64,000 nt of DNA from Thamnaconus septentrionalis (taxonomy: Eukaryota; Chordata; Actinopteri; Tetraodontiformes; Monacanthidae). Positions 34,917-48,480 of this stretch are shown here, in pieces. Made by a program: the position numbers and the translations under genes. Location: assembly GCA_009823395.1 (NCBI GenBank), contig CM020505.1:8740129-8804128 (forward strand). The letters are read 5' to 3'. Each line of letters begins with the position of its first letter. Positions within the stretch are counted from its first letter, which is position 1. The notes under the pieces were generated by a model that saw only the letters and a program-made list of their open reading frames with translations, was not told where the DNA came from and searched no databases.

Positions 34917-36222
34917 TAGGTACTGCATAATGTTTCACAGTCAAAACTTCACTTGCCCTTTAAGAAAACCTCACTTCTTGTCTTATCTGTCCATCCACAC
35001 CTGCAATCTTGACTGTCATTGTCCTACTCCGTCCTTCCAATCTGTCCAGCCCACAGCCCGTTCCAGGGGCAGGAGCCCATCAAGGTCAGCGTGTGAGCGC
35101 TCGTGTCCAAACACCCCCGACTCAATGACAGGGAAGGCACAATCTTAGTCCACGTAATCACAGCCCTAAAGCATCTAGCAGGGAAGGCCCCTTCGTGCGT
35201 GCGTGGGCGTGTGCGTGTGTGTTCCACAGTGTGTGAGTGTGTCTGTAGAGTGCATCCCACTGTGCTGTAGTGGACCTAAAGCAAGCAGGCTTCCCCCCGC
35301 TCTGATCAAACAGGGGCTGCGGCCTCAGCCACAGACTGCTGCTGTGTGTTTATCACTGCAGGATGCCTTCCCCCAGAGTTGAAGAAGTGTGAACCCACAC
35401 TTACCGAGTATTATCTTTCATGGCCAAATGTCCCTCCCTAAGTGCTGGATTTCAAGATGATGTGAAAATAAAGAGACAACTTTTGACTTCAGTGTCTCTT
35501 CACATGCGGCCAGTTGGCCAAGCGTGTTTGTTTTCAACTCAAAGAGACTACATGTTATTATTGTTATAAAAGAATCGGTGGTAAGGCATAATTTACTAAC
35601 TTTTAAACAGCGAGCACAAAGAGCGCAAGACTAAGCCATGACCATTACGGAAGTGTCAAGCTGATGTTTTCAAAAAGCAAAACCCATCTGTCAACACTAA
35701 AAGCGTCCTTAGTTCCTGCTTAGCCTTGATGTTTAGTTTGTTCAGACATTAATCTTAACGAAGCCAATATAAAAAGACCACAAAAAATAAGATTTGGTTT
35801 GTTCTAATACAGAAGCCATAATAGCAGCAATATCTGTCAAACCTGATCGTGACCACTGCATTCAACTGCAATCAGTTGAACCACTTTGCGTGCAAAGAGT
35901 GAGACAAAGCATTGCAGCAGCCTGAGAACAGAGCGCCGGTTAGTCAAAGTCCCGTGTGACTCTGTCTTATCGGCCTCTTGCAACATCTTCCTCCAGCCAC
36001 AGACTCCACTGCTGACCTCCTCAGTGAGGGTGGCGGTCTATGGCTCGACCCTCTTCCCACCCAGCGCGCTGCATTAAACATTGATGAGGCTGTAAGGGAA
36101 GGCTGGAGCCTGTCTCCCAGTGTGGTCTGGCTGTTGCCTATAGCAAGTCTCTCTTCTGACTGCAACCCGTCTCCTTTCAATTTCATTGCCGCTCCCCTGT
36201 GATTTGTATCTTGGGCTGTAGT
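34917..36222. other. Non-coding stretch
   Basis: No repeat or gene of note; a GT-rich patch lies near 35190-35245. Confidence 0.5.
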
Positions 36223-36225
36223 TAC

Positions 36226-36272
<47 letters not shown>

Positions 36273-36295
36273 AGTGTGTGTGTGTGTGTGTGTGT
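36223..36295. repeat. (AC)n-(AT)n-(GT)n inverted microsatellite
   Basis: About 20 AC units, an ATATATATA centre and 11 GT units. The flanking arms are complementary, so the tract can fold into a hairpin or cruciform. Confidence 0.9.
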
Positions 36296-37540
36296 CAGAC
36301 TGAAATGCAATGCGTGAAACGCTTCTCAAGGCCCATCCAATCTTACAAAAAAAACGAGCAAACTTCACCAAAAATGAGCGATAAGTGTCTGCACGGCAGA
36401 AGACGTGACTTCCTGGAAACGAGTCTCTGCGTGTTTGTGATTCCTGTATTTGCGTCTGTGTCTGTGTGGTGCATTTATGTTATGCATTATGACTCTCACC
36501 ACAGAGCGCAGCCATTGTGAGAGGAAGTGGTAGGAGACACGAGGCGATACTTTCCTTCCGTCAGTGTGCATGCATGCATGTGTGTGTGTGCTTGTGTGTG
36601 TCCCTTTTTTATGTGATCTTGGTTAGTGCTGCATAACATCAGACCATGGGCTTAACACCTCCCCATTGCTCCCATTTTGGTAATGGTAAACTGAATTTGA
36701 TGAATGCCAGATAACAGCTCAAAAAGTGATTTGTTTGGATGTCAAAACTTGACTGCACGCTTGCCATCACCGTTGTCTCCACACCACATCATTCATATAG
36801 GCAACCCTGCAGACCCTGTGCACGGGACGGTCTAACCCGAGCGAGAGGTGGGGAACAGCGGCATCCGCCTGACCTGGCTTGCAGTCGTGCCAGGACTTTT
36901 GAACGTATTTACACCATGCGCACCAACGCAAGCTGCATTTTGGAACAGATTGTTCGCGGCCACAAGACTCTGATGACGCACAGGATTTTATATGCACAGC
37001 AAGAAGTCAGGAGCAGCTGTGGCAGAAGCAGAGGAAGGTTTTGCAGGGTGCTAGCTAAGACGCTAATTCCTACATATGTTGGATGTCAGCTGTTTTTTGT
37101 TTTTTTCCCCCTTAGTCCAACTGAGATAATTAGTAAGTATTAGTGCCACAACAGCAACAGCAAAAAACAACAACAATTTGTCTAACTACAGTTTGTTAAA
37201 CTGCTTATTCAGTAAAAAACACTTCCCGTCCTCTATCCGCATTTTGACAGAGAAGTGGTGTCAAGTAGCGGACGAGCTGTTAAAAACTGACAGAGCGAGA
37301 TCCTGGAACGTGCAATAACTGACGTCTGTGAGTGTGAAAAGAAAAGAGAAAGCTTTTATGTATGAGAAAGCTTGTGTTTCTGCTGCTGCTGGCAAGTCAA
37401 GGCTGCAGCAGTCCAGTGGTAATCGGGATCACGTCTGATTCTTTAGCCTACGGGGGCAGACGGGGGTCTGGAGACAATGCTTGTGCTTCATGCTGGAAGA
37501 CTAAAGTGCCGCATCCTGACAAAGTCAAGCGGCAAAGCTG
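36296..37540. other. Non-coding stretch
   Basis: The 134-codon frame at 36739-37143 has no recognisable domain. Nothing else is supported. Confidence 0.5.
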
Positions 37541-37543
37541 CCT

Positions 37544-37577
<34 letters not shown>
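37541..37577. repeat. (AC)n microsatellite
   Basis: About 17 AC units. Confidence 0.95.
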
Positions 37578-37579
<2 letters not shown>

Positions 37580-40500
37580 ACGACACTCATTAAAATGTGG
37601 TGCAAGACAAGTGAGTCCAAACAGTCAGGCAGTTGTCTTAGTTCTGGGTCACAGGGAGCAGCGACACGGTCCCGCAAGCTTTCCTTGGCACACTTCTGAA
37701 AGGCTGAGGGTTTTGCTAAAAATTCCACTGGAGCGCTTCTTTCTACCTACAGCAGTCGCAGGAAGGCGAGGAAAACACCTGGATTGGCAAAATTTAGGGA
37801 TTCTTATTAATGGGCTCAGAGCAGTTGTCTGCGTCGAGGAGGGAGGATCCCACGAGAATAATCGTAAGTGGAATAATCACCGCTCTGAGCAGCAGCAAAC
37901 GGGGATGAATAAATAAGGCCGACTAAATAAATGATCAGTGATTGTTTGGCTCTAAGTGCCGCCGCTGTAGCCGAGCATCCTGATTTAGTCGCAGCCCTCA
38001 GCCATCCCTCAGTGGAGCCATGGTCCTAACGGAAGAGAAACGGCTAAAAAGCCCCATTCTTCTTCATACCTTCAATATTCAATGAGAGCGCTAATTGCGC
38101 CGCGCGGAGAGAAAAAAGAAAAAAGGGAGGGTGGCGGAGTGGGGGAGGGATCCACTGGCTAATGGTCCGTAGGGGGAAAATAAAGGAGAGGGAAAAGAGG
38201 CGGATTTAAAAAGTTAGACATATCCTCAGGAGGTTCCTTCCTCTGTGTTTTTACCTGCGCGTCTCTTAGCGCTAATGCTAATGCTCATTAGCCAGTCTGT
38301 GTGATATCCTCCGAATCGCGGCTACTGTAAGCGACCGTCACCGGGAGCACTCTGCCGAAGTGAGTGCACCCAGTGGTTACAGACTCCCTACCTCCGACAA
38401 CCTGGATCGGGGCATGTTTTTTTTTTTTTTTTTTCCCGTCTTTTTTGAATTCTTCCTTTTTTATTTTACCTCAAAAGTTAGTTAAAAGGATGTCTCGGAA
38501 TATATTTGCTCAAGGTGCACCCGTTTGCAGAGAAGAATTGGGGATGCATATGCATTAAAAAGTCTTTGTGTGTACAAAACGCCAGCGCAGCACTTTCGCC
38601 TCCCCTCATCCTTCCACCCCCGTTTCTCACTTTAATCTTTGTCTGAGTTATAATACAATAAGTCCCCATAATCATCGCATCTGCTCTCGCTTTACCTGGA
38701 ATAAATGGATGGGATTGAGCGGGGAGATAGAGTCGGAAGAGAAAAACAAAATGATGCAAATGTAAAATGAATCATTTTAGAACAAAGATGATTATTTCTG
38801 ATTTATTTTTTTCAACGTTTTTCTGACTGACCACAGGGGGCAGCATTTGCCGGACTTGCATTTTGGGTTCTGGGCTCCTGCTGGTGCTGGTGCTGCTGCC
38901 GCTGCGTCCCCTTCTCCCCAACAGTCAGCCCCTTTTCACCGTCCCCTGGCGTACAGCAACAGAAATACTGCTGATGGGAAGTTTTCTCATAAATCATGCC
39001 ATCCACCAAACAAAGCAATAAAGATGTTTGTTTGCATTATTGAAGGTAATGTATTGCCTAGGGTCAGCTTTAAGCGGTGGCGTGCGGTGTGTGTGTGTGT
39101 GTGTATACATGTGCACGTGCGCATGTGCAATTTCTTAAAAATTCATGCACGCTTGAGTGTGCACCTGCCAAGAAAAGCATTTTTTTTGTTGACTAGACTC
39201 GCTCTTTTTTCATGCACAAGTCAGTATTAGCAATTCTTATTGCCTGTGCAATCACAGATCTGCTGCGTGCACTTGACTTAGTGTAAGGACAACGGTAGAC
39301 CTTTTTCTTCTTCACCTTGCTACATTAAAAATAGGCTGATGCAAACATTTAGGGAGACGCAAGGTGAAGTGGAAAGTTAGATATTAATATATGAAACAGA
39401 AAAAAAAAACCTGCCCATTCCAAAGAGGGGAAATAATCAATTTAGCACTGATGGGCTTTTTTTTTGACACAAGAGACATGACACGAACACATCGTCACCA
39501 ACCAGTGAGAACGCAGATGAGTTTTTGACGTGACTCATAGGTCAACATTATCAACATCATCACCAACATCACCAACATCATCATCTGCATCACCTGGTTA
39601 GATTGTGAAGACGCTGCTGGAACATCGATATAAATTTGGGTGAAAATGAAGCCGTTAACTGGGTTTCTCAGTGGTGCCTCATGCAGTTCAACCCAGGCGC
39701 CTGCATCTATGTGCATTTGCAGCTGGGTGGAAAGAGTCCATACTGAATAAGTGCTCTAGACTTATATGTCCAGCAGCCAGGCTGAGGGTGAGTCTCAGTT
39801 TCTGCTCTTTTCTGCTAAAGTCGTGTCTTTGGGGATCCGTAAAAACTTGGCATTTTTATAGCAGCCCGTTTGGTGCCATCTATATTGATCAAGGTACGCT
39901 CGGGCTCAAAATACATCCTTTTTCAGGAAGCTGCACTCCTCTTCGCTCTGCCCAAATGCCGGCCTCATAACTGCTTGACTACTATACTCCAGATCTGGTC
40001 TCTGAACTGAGGTCTGACCAGGCATTTTGATTGGGCAAGAGGCCTTTCAAAATGCTCTAAGACTTGGAGCTTTGTGTGTGTCTTTGTCTCACGGGTGCTC
40101 TAATCCCACCAAATCCAGCAGGGCTGCGCAGTAACGGGGCTCGTGACTTGACATCCATCATGGGACGTCCTCGTGTCGAGGAGACATGATTGCATAGACT
40201 ATGAAGTTGAGTCATTTTTTATCCCAAGGTGATGTGATGGATAGCACAACACTGAAATGTTGTGTTTTCTGCAAAGTGTCATTTTCCAAATCACTGCAGT
40301 CAGTCTGGAGTAGACATGAAACTGCAGAAAGGAACAGTTCTCCCAGAATCTTATTTCACACATTCACTTCTCACCCGAAGTTGACAGAGGTTCTATTCAT
40401 TTGCTTTGTAGCTCTCCAAAACACCTCTGAAGTTCCGCAGAGGGAACATATTCCACTCAGAGCCAATGCAATGAAAACCAAAGGTGGCCAAGAACTCAAA

Positions 40501-40797
40501 CATAAAAAAAAAAAAACAACAACCATAACATGTCTTCCTCAAATATTTACTGTAGCCTCCAGGGCAGAAGTGTGCGTGCTCTTGAGGGTACAGTAGCATG
40601 TAAACCAAGGCGCAATCACACAAATCTCTTTCCACGTTCCACGTAGAGTTTATAGAAGTGTCATATGAAAGTGATCTCTCTCTGGAGGCCGCGCTGTTCC
40701 ACCACTGGTGTGATGATCCGTGGCACTCGGCCTGAATGAGCGCTGCTTCTCGTGTGACATCGCTCTGGTTATACATTGATGATAAATTTTTAGGAAC

Positions 40798-40842
40798 ATG
40801 CGCGCACCTGTGCGTGCGCGCACGTGTGTGTGTATGTGTGTG
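40798..40842. other. Alternating purine-pyrimidine (Z-DNA-prone) segment
   Basis: CATGCGCGCAC and GTGCGTGCGCGCACGTGTGT alternate purine and pyrimidine with few breaks. Confidence 0.5.
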
Positions 40843-41469
40843 AAATAACCTTGACCAGTAGTGAGGAAACGCACGGGGGCCTAGGCGGGATCATGCTTGC
40901 TAATTAGAGAGCAACCCAAGCCGGGTCTCTCTCAGTAAGAGCCCTCACTTAGTTGGACAGTCGACAGCATTCCAGCCCGTGAGCCCGAAGCTGTTACGCT
41001 CATTAAAAGCAAAGCTAAGTGCTCAGTTTGTGGCATCGAGGCGCGTGCGCAATTTGTCACCGCGCGTATTTGTGCGTGCGACGAAAGAGTAGAGGCCTGT
41101 CCTCGGCTGCGCTGTAACTCAAACCGCCGCGAGCGGCTCCGTTCTGGGCTCTGAGCTCAGCTCCCACCGCCGTCAGGCATCCAGCGCTCCATGTGTGGGT
41201 GGACTGAGAGGAACTCGATGCGTCTGGAGAGTCCAGCGCAAGTCTAATAAATAGAGACTTTCCTGAGAAGGCCCAACGTTGTCTATCTGTATTTGTCAAG
41301 TGCCAGTGGAGCAGCCTGGCAAAAACACAACTGTATAAATCTCCAGAAAACAGCAGGTTCAGGCCTCTGTTTGCGCATTTGGAAGAACAGGAAAAAGCAC
41401 AAAACATGTTGCTGTGAAGGACCGTGCAGAAGGTGTTGTCACTCAACATACCTGGGCATCAGTGCTCTC

Positions 41470-41488
41470 TGTGACATCACAAAGGGCC
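41470..41488. repeat. Short dyad TGTGACATCACAAAGGGCC
   Basis: The core TGTGA-CA-TCACA is a dyad, and the following AAAGGGC is shared with a second site at 55733-55747. The same word is frequent in fish interspersed repeats, so this may be a repeat remnant. Confidence 0.3.
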
Positions 41489-42050
41489 AATTTTCAGCAT
41501 ACAACAGCTTTTTGTCATTTCAGGTGAGTTTGAAGACATGTTGCTGCCACACACTGAAAAGTGACTGTTGCGCAGAACAGCATCCACTGGATCACAGCAC
41601 TGCCGAGACGGGAAATGCAGATAATGAAGTTGATAATTAATCAAATAAAAAGCCTCTGCCTACTTTCATGAGTTGAGGTTTTCCCTGGTTTGCACTGACT
41701 AACAACAAAACAACTTCCTCCGTTATCTTAACACACAGCAGCAGCAGCAGCAGCATACATGAGATGATTATCAAACATACAGCTCCTCACTTGACCTGAG
41801 CAGACTCAGGAGCACTCTGCATCCTGGGGCCTGGCAGCTTTACGGGCCCCGCGGGGACCATAAAGACACAGGACTTCGCGGGGCCCTCAGCCTCGAGCCA
41901 TGTCAGGGTTAGAAAAGCACACGGGGACGGAGGAGGGGGGGTCGAGGGGGGACAGGATGCCGGCTCGGTCAGAGTTCATTCTTATCTGAGCTCGAGTCTT
42001 CTCGCTCACAGCTGCACGAGCGGACGTTGGGCGACTCTGATAATCGGCCG

Positions 42051-42074
42051 CAGCAGCAGCAGCAGCAGCAGCAG
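42051..42074. repeat. (CAG)8 trinucleotide repeat
   Basis: Eight CAG units. It lies in a minus-strand frame of 244 codons where it would read as polyalanine, but that frame has no recognisable domain. Confidence 0.95.
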
Positions 42075-45000
42075 CTCGAGAGTTCACGGCTGCACGGGTT
42101 ATGCAAACAAGCACGTGGTCTACCTCTTTGGCCCGGGGGGGTAGGGAGGGTGGTTTCAATCGGGTAGGCGGAAAAAAAGGCGGACGAGCGGGCAAAAAGA
42201 CGGCGACGTCACGCCAAGTTCGCAGTGAGCTACGCGTGAATGAAGCCGCTGTGAAGAAAAAGTTGATTTCCTGCTTTCCTTTCACATACCTGCGGCACGC
42301 CGCTGACAGATGGATGGGCCAGTGTTTATTCAAGCAGCCAGGTCTGCTGGATGACAGGAGGAAGCTCTGGCAAAGCCCTATCAGTGTTTGGACAGACAGT
42401 TGCGGGGTCCGAGAGACACACGCTGTCCTCGGGGCCCTCAGGACGCGGCTCATCAGGTGAGGACGAGGGCAGCGGCGGCGGTGAAACATTGACTCCGCAT
42501 GACAAACAAGTTCAACGTCTCCACCGGTGGCAACTTCGAGTTTGGTGGCCGGGTTTCCACCGCAGGTCTTTCTTTTGTGTGTTTTTTTTTTGTAAGATGT
42601 AACATCAGTGCAGTTTGACAATTGTGAGATGACTGTGTTTCCATTGAGTCATGCTTTGTGCATTTATGGGTGCAATGCTGGAGAGGGAAACCCCCTCAAG
42701 ACTTCATGAAACTTCGGGGTGAGCCAAGCAACTCTGGGCGAGCTGTGGTGTGTGACGCAATAGGAGTTGACGTTGCATCATTTATTCATACCGACATAAA
42801 TCCCATGGACCAAAAATGACTGGTTTGAATGGGCCAAAATAACTCTTTATGAGAGCGGAATGACTTTACTGCGATGTGTAGGGTTTTCTTTTTTAATCAA
42901 TTGTCAATTTTGGAAAATTGAAACCTAAGACAAACACGCCCTCTGTGTCTTCTTCTTCTGGTCCTATCAAACCTCTCCTCTTCACCTTCCACTCTCAAAC
43001 CATCCAACTTCACATCCTCTTTCACTGGATCTATAAATCGATCATTTATTTCTGAAGCTTGTGTAGACGGACTGTGTGTCCCGGTGGTTTCACCACTAAG
43101 AACAGCAGCTCTGGACGAAGCCTCTTTTAGCTCTTTCCTCCGTTGCCTCTGCCCTGGTTTTCTTTGTGCGTTGGTTTCAGCTCACTTGTTTAGGGACATT
43201 TAACACTGTTAGATAAAGTAATTCTCACCGTCCAGGCCTGCACCCAACGGAGAGCATGTTGACGACGAAACAGAGATTAGGCGCCCGGGCGCTGACGGCT
43301 TCAGACACAATGGGAACACAACGCAGCCCTGCACGGACACCTGCTTCCAGAGAGGCTCCGCCGACGGAGGCCAGGGACTCCGCGCCATCTGCGAGCGGGC
43401 AGCCACCCGCACGCCACACGATGACACGCGTGTGGCGTATGCGCGCGAACTCTCCGCGCGGCTCCCCGGCAATTGTCACCACGGCCGCAGACAGAAAGCG
43501 CAGCGTATCCAGGTTGGTCGAGGGACTCGGCAGAAAGGATGTGAGTCAACGGCAGCCGTGACGTTGCAGCCGGGATCTGGTTTTCAGGGCGTGTGAGCGT
43601 GCGCTCCCTTTACAACCTCTGACAGTAAAGTGTGAATCATCGGTTTCAGCACCATCATGCTCAGGAACACGGCTGTGGGAGTGTGTGAACGTCTCACATT
43701 CTGGTGTTATGTCAACCAAACCCGAATTCACCCCTTCCCGCACTTACTCCCCGTATTCCTGTCCTCTCCCTGGGGAAACTAACGTACGCAGCTTTTTTTT
43801 TTTGTACCTTTTTCTTGAAGGTAAATCTCCTTGGTGCTGTTTTCACCTCCATTTTCTTTGAAACTTACAGCATGAGATGCAGATGCCCGGTCCACCTATT
43901 CTGAGACAAATGATTTCATCTTGGAGTCTGTCCCCTTATCCAATTACCGTGCGGTGCACTGATGAGTGGAGTGGAACGTTTATCTAAATAGCAAGACTAA
44001 CCACACCATCCTTCCAACAGCCCGTAGGGCCAGTGGAAGGAGGGGGGAAGAAGTGGTCACATACTTCACAGACGCTTTTAGATGACAGATTGAGAAGAGT
44101 TTTTGCACATCACCGACACAAAATGCTGGTTGCCAGTACGCCGTCTTTGAATTTGATTAAATCGGTACAATTACACATAAAGGTATAGAATAAACACTAA
44201 TGTGTCTGGTTATGTTGTTGTGCAAAATGTGTAATTGCATTCAACGTGGTTTACTCTCCTGTCAGTGAAGGATGGTCTGTGGAAAGACTGCGACATGCTG
44301 TTCTGCGCCATCTAAACCGCTGATCTCAAGACACGTCGCAGCAAAAAGCGACCTGTCGCGGATGGTGTCTGTTTATTTGATTCAGATCCCCGTCAGCTGT
44401 GGCATGGTCAGATGTGTGGAGATAAGTCAGATAAGTCTGCTTTTGTGACTGTGTGTGTCGACATGAAGCACAAATTCAAACACAGACTTCAAACAGCAGC
44501 AAACAACAGCCAAACAGGTGCCAAAAACAAACACAAAGAATCGCCAAAATTATTTTACCATAATTATTATTTTTTTTTGAACAAAGACAACAGATGGTGT
44601 GTGTCTTTACTCCTCGCTCACCGGGAGCTTCGGGGTTACACCCCAGTGTCTGATTTCCTCGTCCCACACTTGTGTTTGTTCTCTTTAATGTGACAGTTTG
44701 ATACGAGCTGCTGTTTCCCAGCATTGCGGAAAGAATGCTATCTGTCTCTCTTCCTTCCTGCGACGGCTTCGAGTGCGCTTCCATGTCTTACCAAACCCCC
44801 ACCACCACCACCACCGACGGTCTCCCCGGGCCCGTATCTCTGTCAACCCCACCGAGTGAAAGGCGACTTCCTGTTTGGATTGCTCAGCCAGTGCCGGCTC
44901 TCTGTCTTAACGCCTGCTTTGACAAAGTTCCTATATCAACTTTGACCCAGCTAGAGTGAAACCACTGAGATCAGCCTGGTTTGACAGGAAGTCAAGCTCT

Positions 45001-45990
45001 GAACTCACAGCCTCAGAGGTGGTTACAAAACCATTTTAAAAATAGTCAATAAAACAATCAAATCCATAATAACTGTTGTAAGACAGTTTGTAGTTATCTA
45101 CGCAAGTAAAACAAGAGAGAGAACAACCAAACGCTGAGAAGATAGAACGTTGGTTTCCCTCGGCAATGTGTCATTATTTTTTGCATGCATGGATTTTGCG
45201 ATTTGTTTGGATTAAACAAACAAGGCGAGGTTTCGACCGTTGCACTCATTCAGAGATGTTTTCTATCTGACTGGGCTCCGGTGCCGTGCTCCATTTGAAC
45301 GCCGCTGTGCCTCCCACACTATACAGCGCTGCAGAACCAGGTGAAGGGTGACAGGACAAGTTTTAAAAAAAAAAAAAAAAACAGATGACAAAAACGGCAA
45401 AGTTACAGCAGCCGGATGCACGGAACGAGCTGATGTAAAGAGACAGGAGGGGTGGACGAGAGGGCAAGTGAGCTCGGAGCAAAAGCGCGGCGGCTCCTAA
45501 ATTGCATGGCCACGCGTCCGTCAGTCGGTCCGCACGTCCGTCCACACCTCCGAGGGAGGGCCGCACGAGGGAGAGCAGCTGAGGTGTGTGGAAAAAGAGA
45601 GAGATGAAGAGAGTGAAGATGTGAAGGGAGTGCGGCAGTGGCGGCAGACGGCGTGCTGGACCACTGGGTGTCTCGGGAAGGTGTGTGTGTGGGGGGAAGG
45701 GGGTGGGGGAGGGGTGCGACGTCTGCTCCAGCCTTAATGGAAACACGCTTCAGTCCATTACGGAGGCGCGTTTGAGGAGAAATCATCTAACGAGGCCCCG
45801 TTTCAAAGCGCTACCTTGTCGTACCTAATCTAACCTGCCTTGGTCTGCGCCCCCCGTCACCCCCCCCATCCCACTACTCCCACCGCCCACCTCCGTCGGT
45901 AAGCAAAGCCGTTTGCCGCCTCAGGCAAGGGCTGGGAACACGAGAGCAAAGTCAGAGCGGAGCTGCGACTCCTCTCAGACTGACGGGGAG
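42075..45990. other. Long non-coding stretch
   Basis: An 8-base-arm dyad around CAATTTTGGAAAATTG lies near 42905-42922, and a CpG-rich patch at 43255-43500. A T-run lies near 43790-43803, an A-run at 45365-45380 and a G-quadruplex motif at 45691-45714. No gene is seen. Confidence 0.5.
45691..45714 (+). other. G-quadruplex motif
   Basis: Four runs of four to six guanines with loops of one or two bases, directly after a short GT tract. Confidence 0.55.

Positions 45991-46070
<80 letters not shown>
45991..46070. repeat. (CAGG)20 tetranucleotide repeat
   Basis: Twenty uninterrupted CAGG units (CCTG on the other strand), the longest pure tetranucleotide array in the window. Confidence 0.97.
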
Positions 46071-47089
46071 CACTCTGGGGTCCACTCCTGTTCTCTGTGT
46101 GTTTTGGTTTCGCCATGAAGATATTTAGGACTTGAAAAAAAAAAAAAAAAAAAAAGAGTCCACCCCCCAACTCCTCCCTCCTCATTTTTTTATTCTATTT
46201 TATTTTTTTATTCCCGAGGAAATATCAAACTCACTAATTAACAGAGAATTTGTTTGGCTGCCAGCGCGCTCGGGATCTTTCAACTCAGAGCGCTGGCACT
46301 TAAAGAACAGCGGGGAGAGCCAGTTAATAGACTTTGATGTGACCGCCGCTGCAGTGAACATGGATGAGAACTGCCTTCCTCATGTCTCCTCTGTGTCTGT
46401 CACACAGTGTGGTTTTCACCACAAGACACATCCCCTATCCTTCTGGGAACCATAAGGCCAACCTCCATGACAGCATGGCAAAGCCGGAGCGCCGTTTTAT
46501 GTTGAATGCCGCTGAAGGTCAGGACAGCTCATCTCTGCATGCGGCAGAAGCCCCGCCTACACCAAACCCGGGCTGCTGCGCATTCTCTCGTTTTTAATTC
46601 TTGGCAGGAAGTTGTTTTTTTTGTTTGTTTTGTTTTTTGACTTCTATAAGTGTAAACTTGCACTTATTCTTGTATTTATTTTCTGGCCTGCATGTTTGGA
46701 AGTTGGGAACACTGTAATGACTTGGCAAGATTCCTGATACGTGAGAACTGCTTTGCACAGTTTTGCACTTCCGTTCTCACTTAAGGACAAGCCCCATTGA
46801 TCGGTTGGATATGGAGCAATGAGCCATGTCTGTTTTTTTTTCTGTTTTGTTTTTTTTCCCCCTCTGTGTGCTGAAGCAGGCTTATGCCGCGGCTGAAGCA
46901 GCTCAGCCCCGCTGACTGACAGCCCTGGATAAGGGATTGTGTGTCTGCCCTCAGTGCCAGCACAGCTAGAAGTGATAAACACTGGCAACCTGATCCAGAG
47001 ACAAGAGACGCCTCTGCCTCCGACAGAGTTCAAACTTAATGCACTTCTATTCTTCTTGGCCAAGTCTAGATTTACTTGGCTTGAGCCCG

Positions 47090-47420
47090 CGCAGCCTGAC
47101 GTCGACCTGGCGGCGCAGTTTTCCCAAGTCACCCATCGCCGGTCTGACAGACCATCACAATTTCAATCTCGCTGCTGCCGCCGCTTCATAGCTGGGCCTT
47201 TCATTGGCCATTCTCCACAACACCGTCTCCTATTCAATATTCCTATTAGACCAGCAGGACCTGAGCATTCTGGAATATTTATGGAAAGTTTATTTTATCT
47301 TTTTTTTAAAACATATTTTTTTATTGCTACTGTTGTGCAAATAGGGCCCCCACAGATTCCCTACTCCCTGCCCTTGCAGTAATGGCAATGTAAACACGGG
47401 GAAGTAATTTGAATTCTAAC
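47090..47420. promoter_or_regulatory. Candidate conserved non-coding block
   Basis: Repeat-poor sequence with TTTCATTGGCCATTC near 47198, CTATTCAATATTCC near 47229 and GGAATATTTATGG near 47271. Proposed by appearance. Confidence 0.27.
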
Positions 47421-48229
47421 AAAGTGGAGATTAGCTGGTGACAGTTTGTGGCACGGCCGATTATTTCTAAAATAATCCTGTTTTGATATGCATCTGCGTC
47501 CCGGCAGGAATTTTCAATTTGTTTTCCTATTGCCGCATGTAAACAAGCTCTAGTGTTTCCTTATCATGGCGTCGCACCGACAAGGAGAGAGCGAATGCCT
47601 GACTGCCTGCCCCCCGCTCCCCTCCCCCTCGCCATCCCGCCGCCGCCGCCGCCCATCCTCCTTCCATCTCCCCACACAACCTGTCTCCTCAATCCCGCAT
47701 CTGGTTAGAGTGGCTGAGCAGCCGAGCTTGTCTGGGCTTCAACAAGTCTCTTTATCAACAGTGGGCTGAGGGGAGGCAGGGGTTTTTGTGTGTGTACCTG
47801 CAAGTCATTTGCAAACATGAAGTCCTCAACACGAAACCCCCTGAATATGTTCTGCTTGAAGGCTTCTGCCCATTCGCCCCGTCTGAAAAGGGAAATATGC
47901 AGCGCGGCAAAATGGCTCCCTGTCTGCCCAATGGAGGCTCCCCGCCCGCCGAGGCCTGGGCCATGTGATAAATGTTTACACATTTGATTGTTAATGAGCA
48001 GTTTTGGTAGGAAAAGACAGACTGAGTTGCCTTGCATGAGTTTCAAAAAAGAGGGAGAAGCAAAAAAAAAAAAAAAACACTTTCATTTAAATTGACAAAC
48101 TCCAGCCAGAACATGAGAGCTGCCGCCGTGACTCGGCCTCCTGGCCGGGTCTGCATTTTTTCACGCGGCCTCTGCAGAGGAAGGTTTCGCCACAGAAGGT
48201 GCCAAGCAGCTGTTTACCGAGCCGTCCTT

Positions 48230-48480
48230 CACGTGGGGTCCGATTTATCGCTCGCTGATTGATTGCTCCTGCCTGAAGCTAATCAGCATGTAGCTTGTTG
48301 CTCCTTAATGTTTATGGGGATTATGGGAGGATAAACCCGGTAATCCCTGATGTTGTGCAGGACTGCCAATTACCACGCCACGTCGCCCGAAAAGGGGGAG
48401 GGGTCGCCGTAGATTTAACCTATTAATGCATTGTAAACCAGCTGACAGGCATCTGCTCTTAACTTTATCAAAGTTAAACC
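48230..48480. promoter_or_regulatory. Candidate conserved non-coding block
   Basis: Contains GCTAATCAGC near 48278, GGATTATGGGAGGATAA near 48318 and CCTATTAATGCATTG near 48419, without simple repeats. Confidence 0.25.

Larger units (their letters stand above)
37578..42050. other. Long non-coding stretch
   Basis: T-runs lie near 38417-38434, a GT/GC alternating stretch at 39088-39125, and a purine-pyrimidine alternating segment prone to Z-DNA at 40798-40842. (CAG)5 lies near 41740-41755. CATCA/CAACAT trinucleotide-like repeats occupy 39543-39590. No gene is seen. Confidence 0.5.

Noticed and set aside
42600..42900. Possible further interspersed repeat
   Set aside because: Some words recall fish repeats, but no terminal repeats or duplicate copy could be shown.
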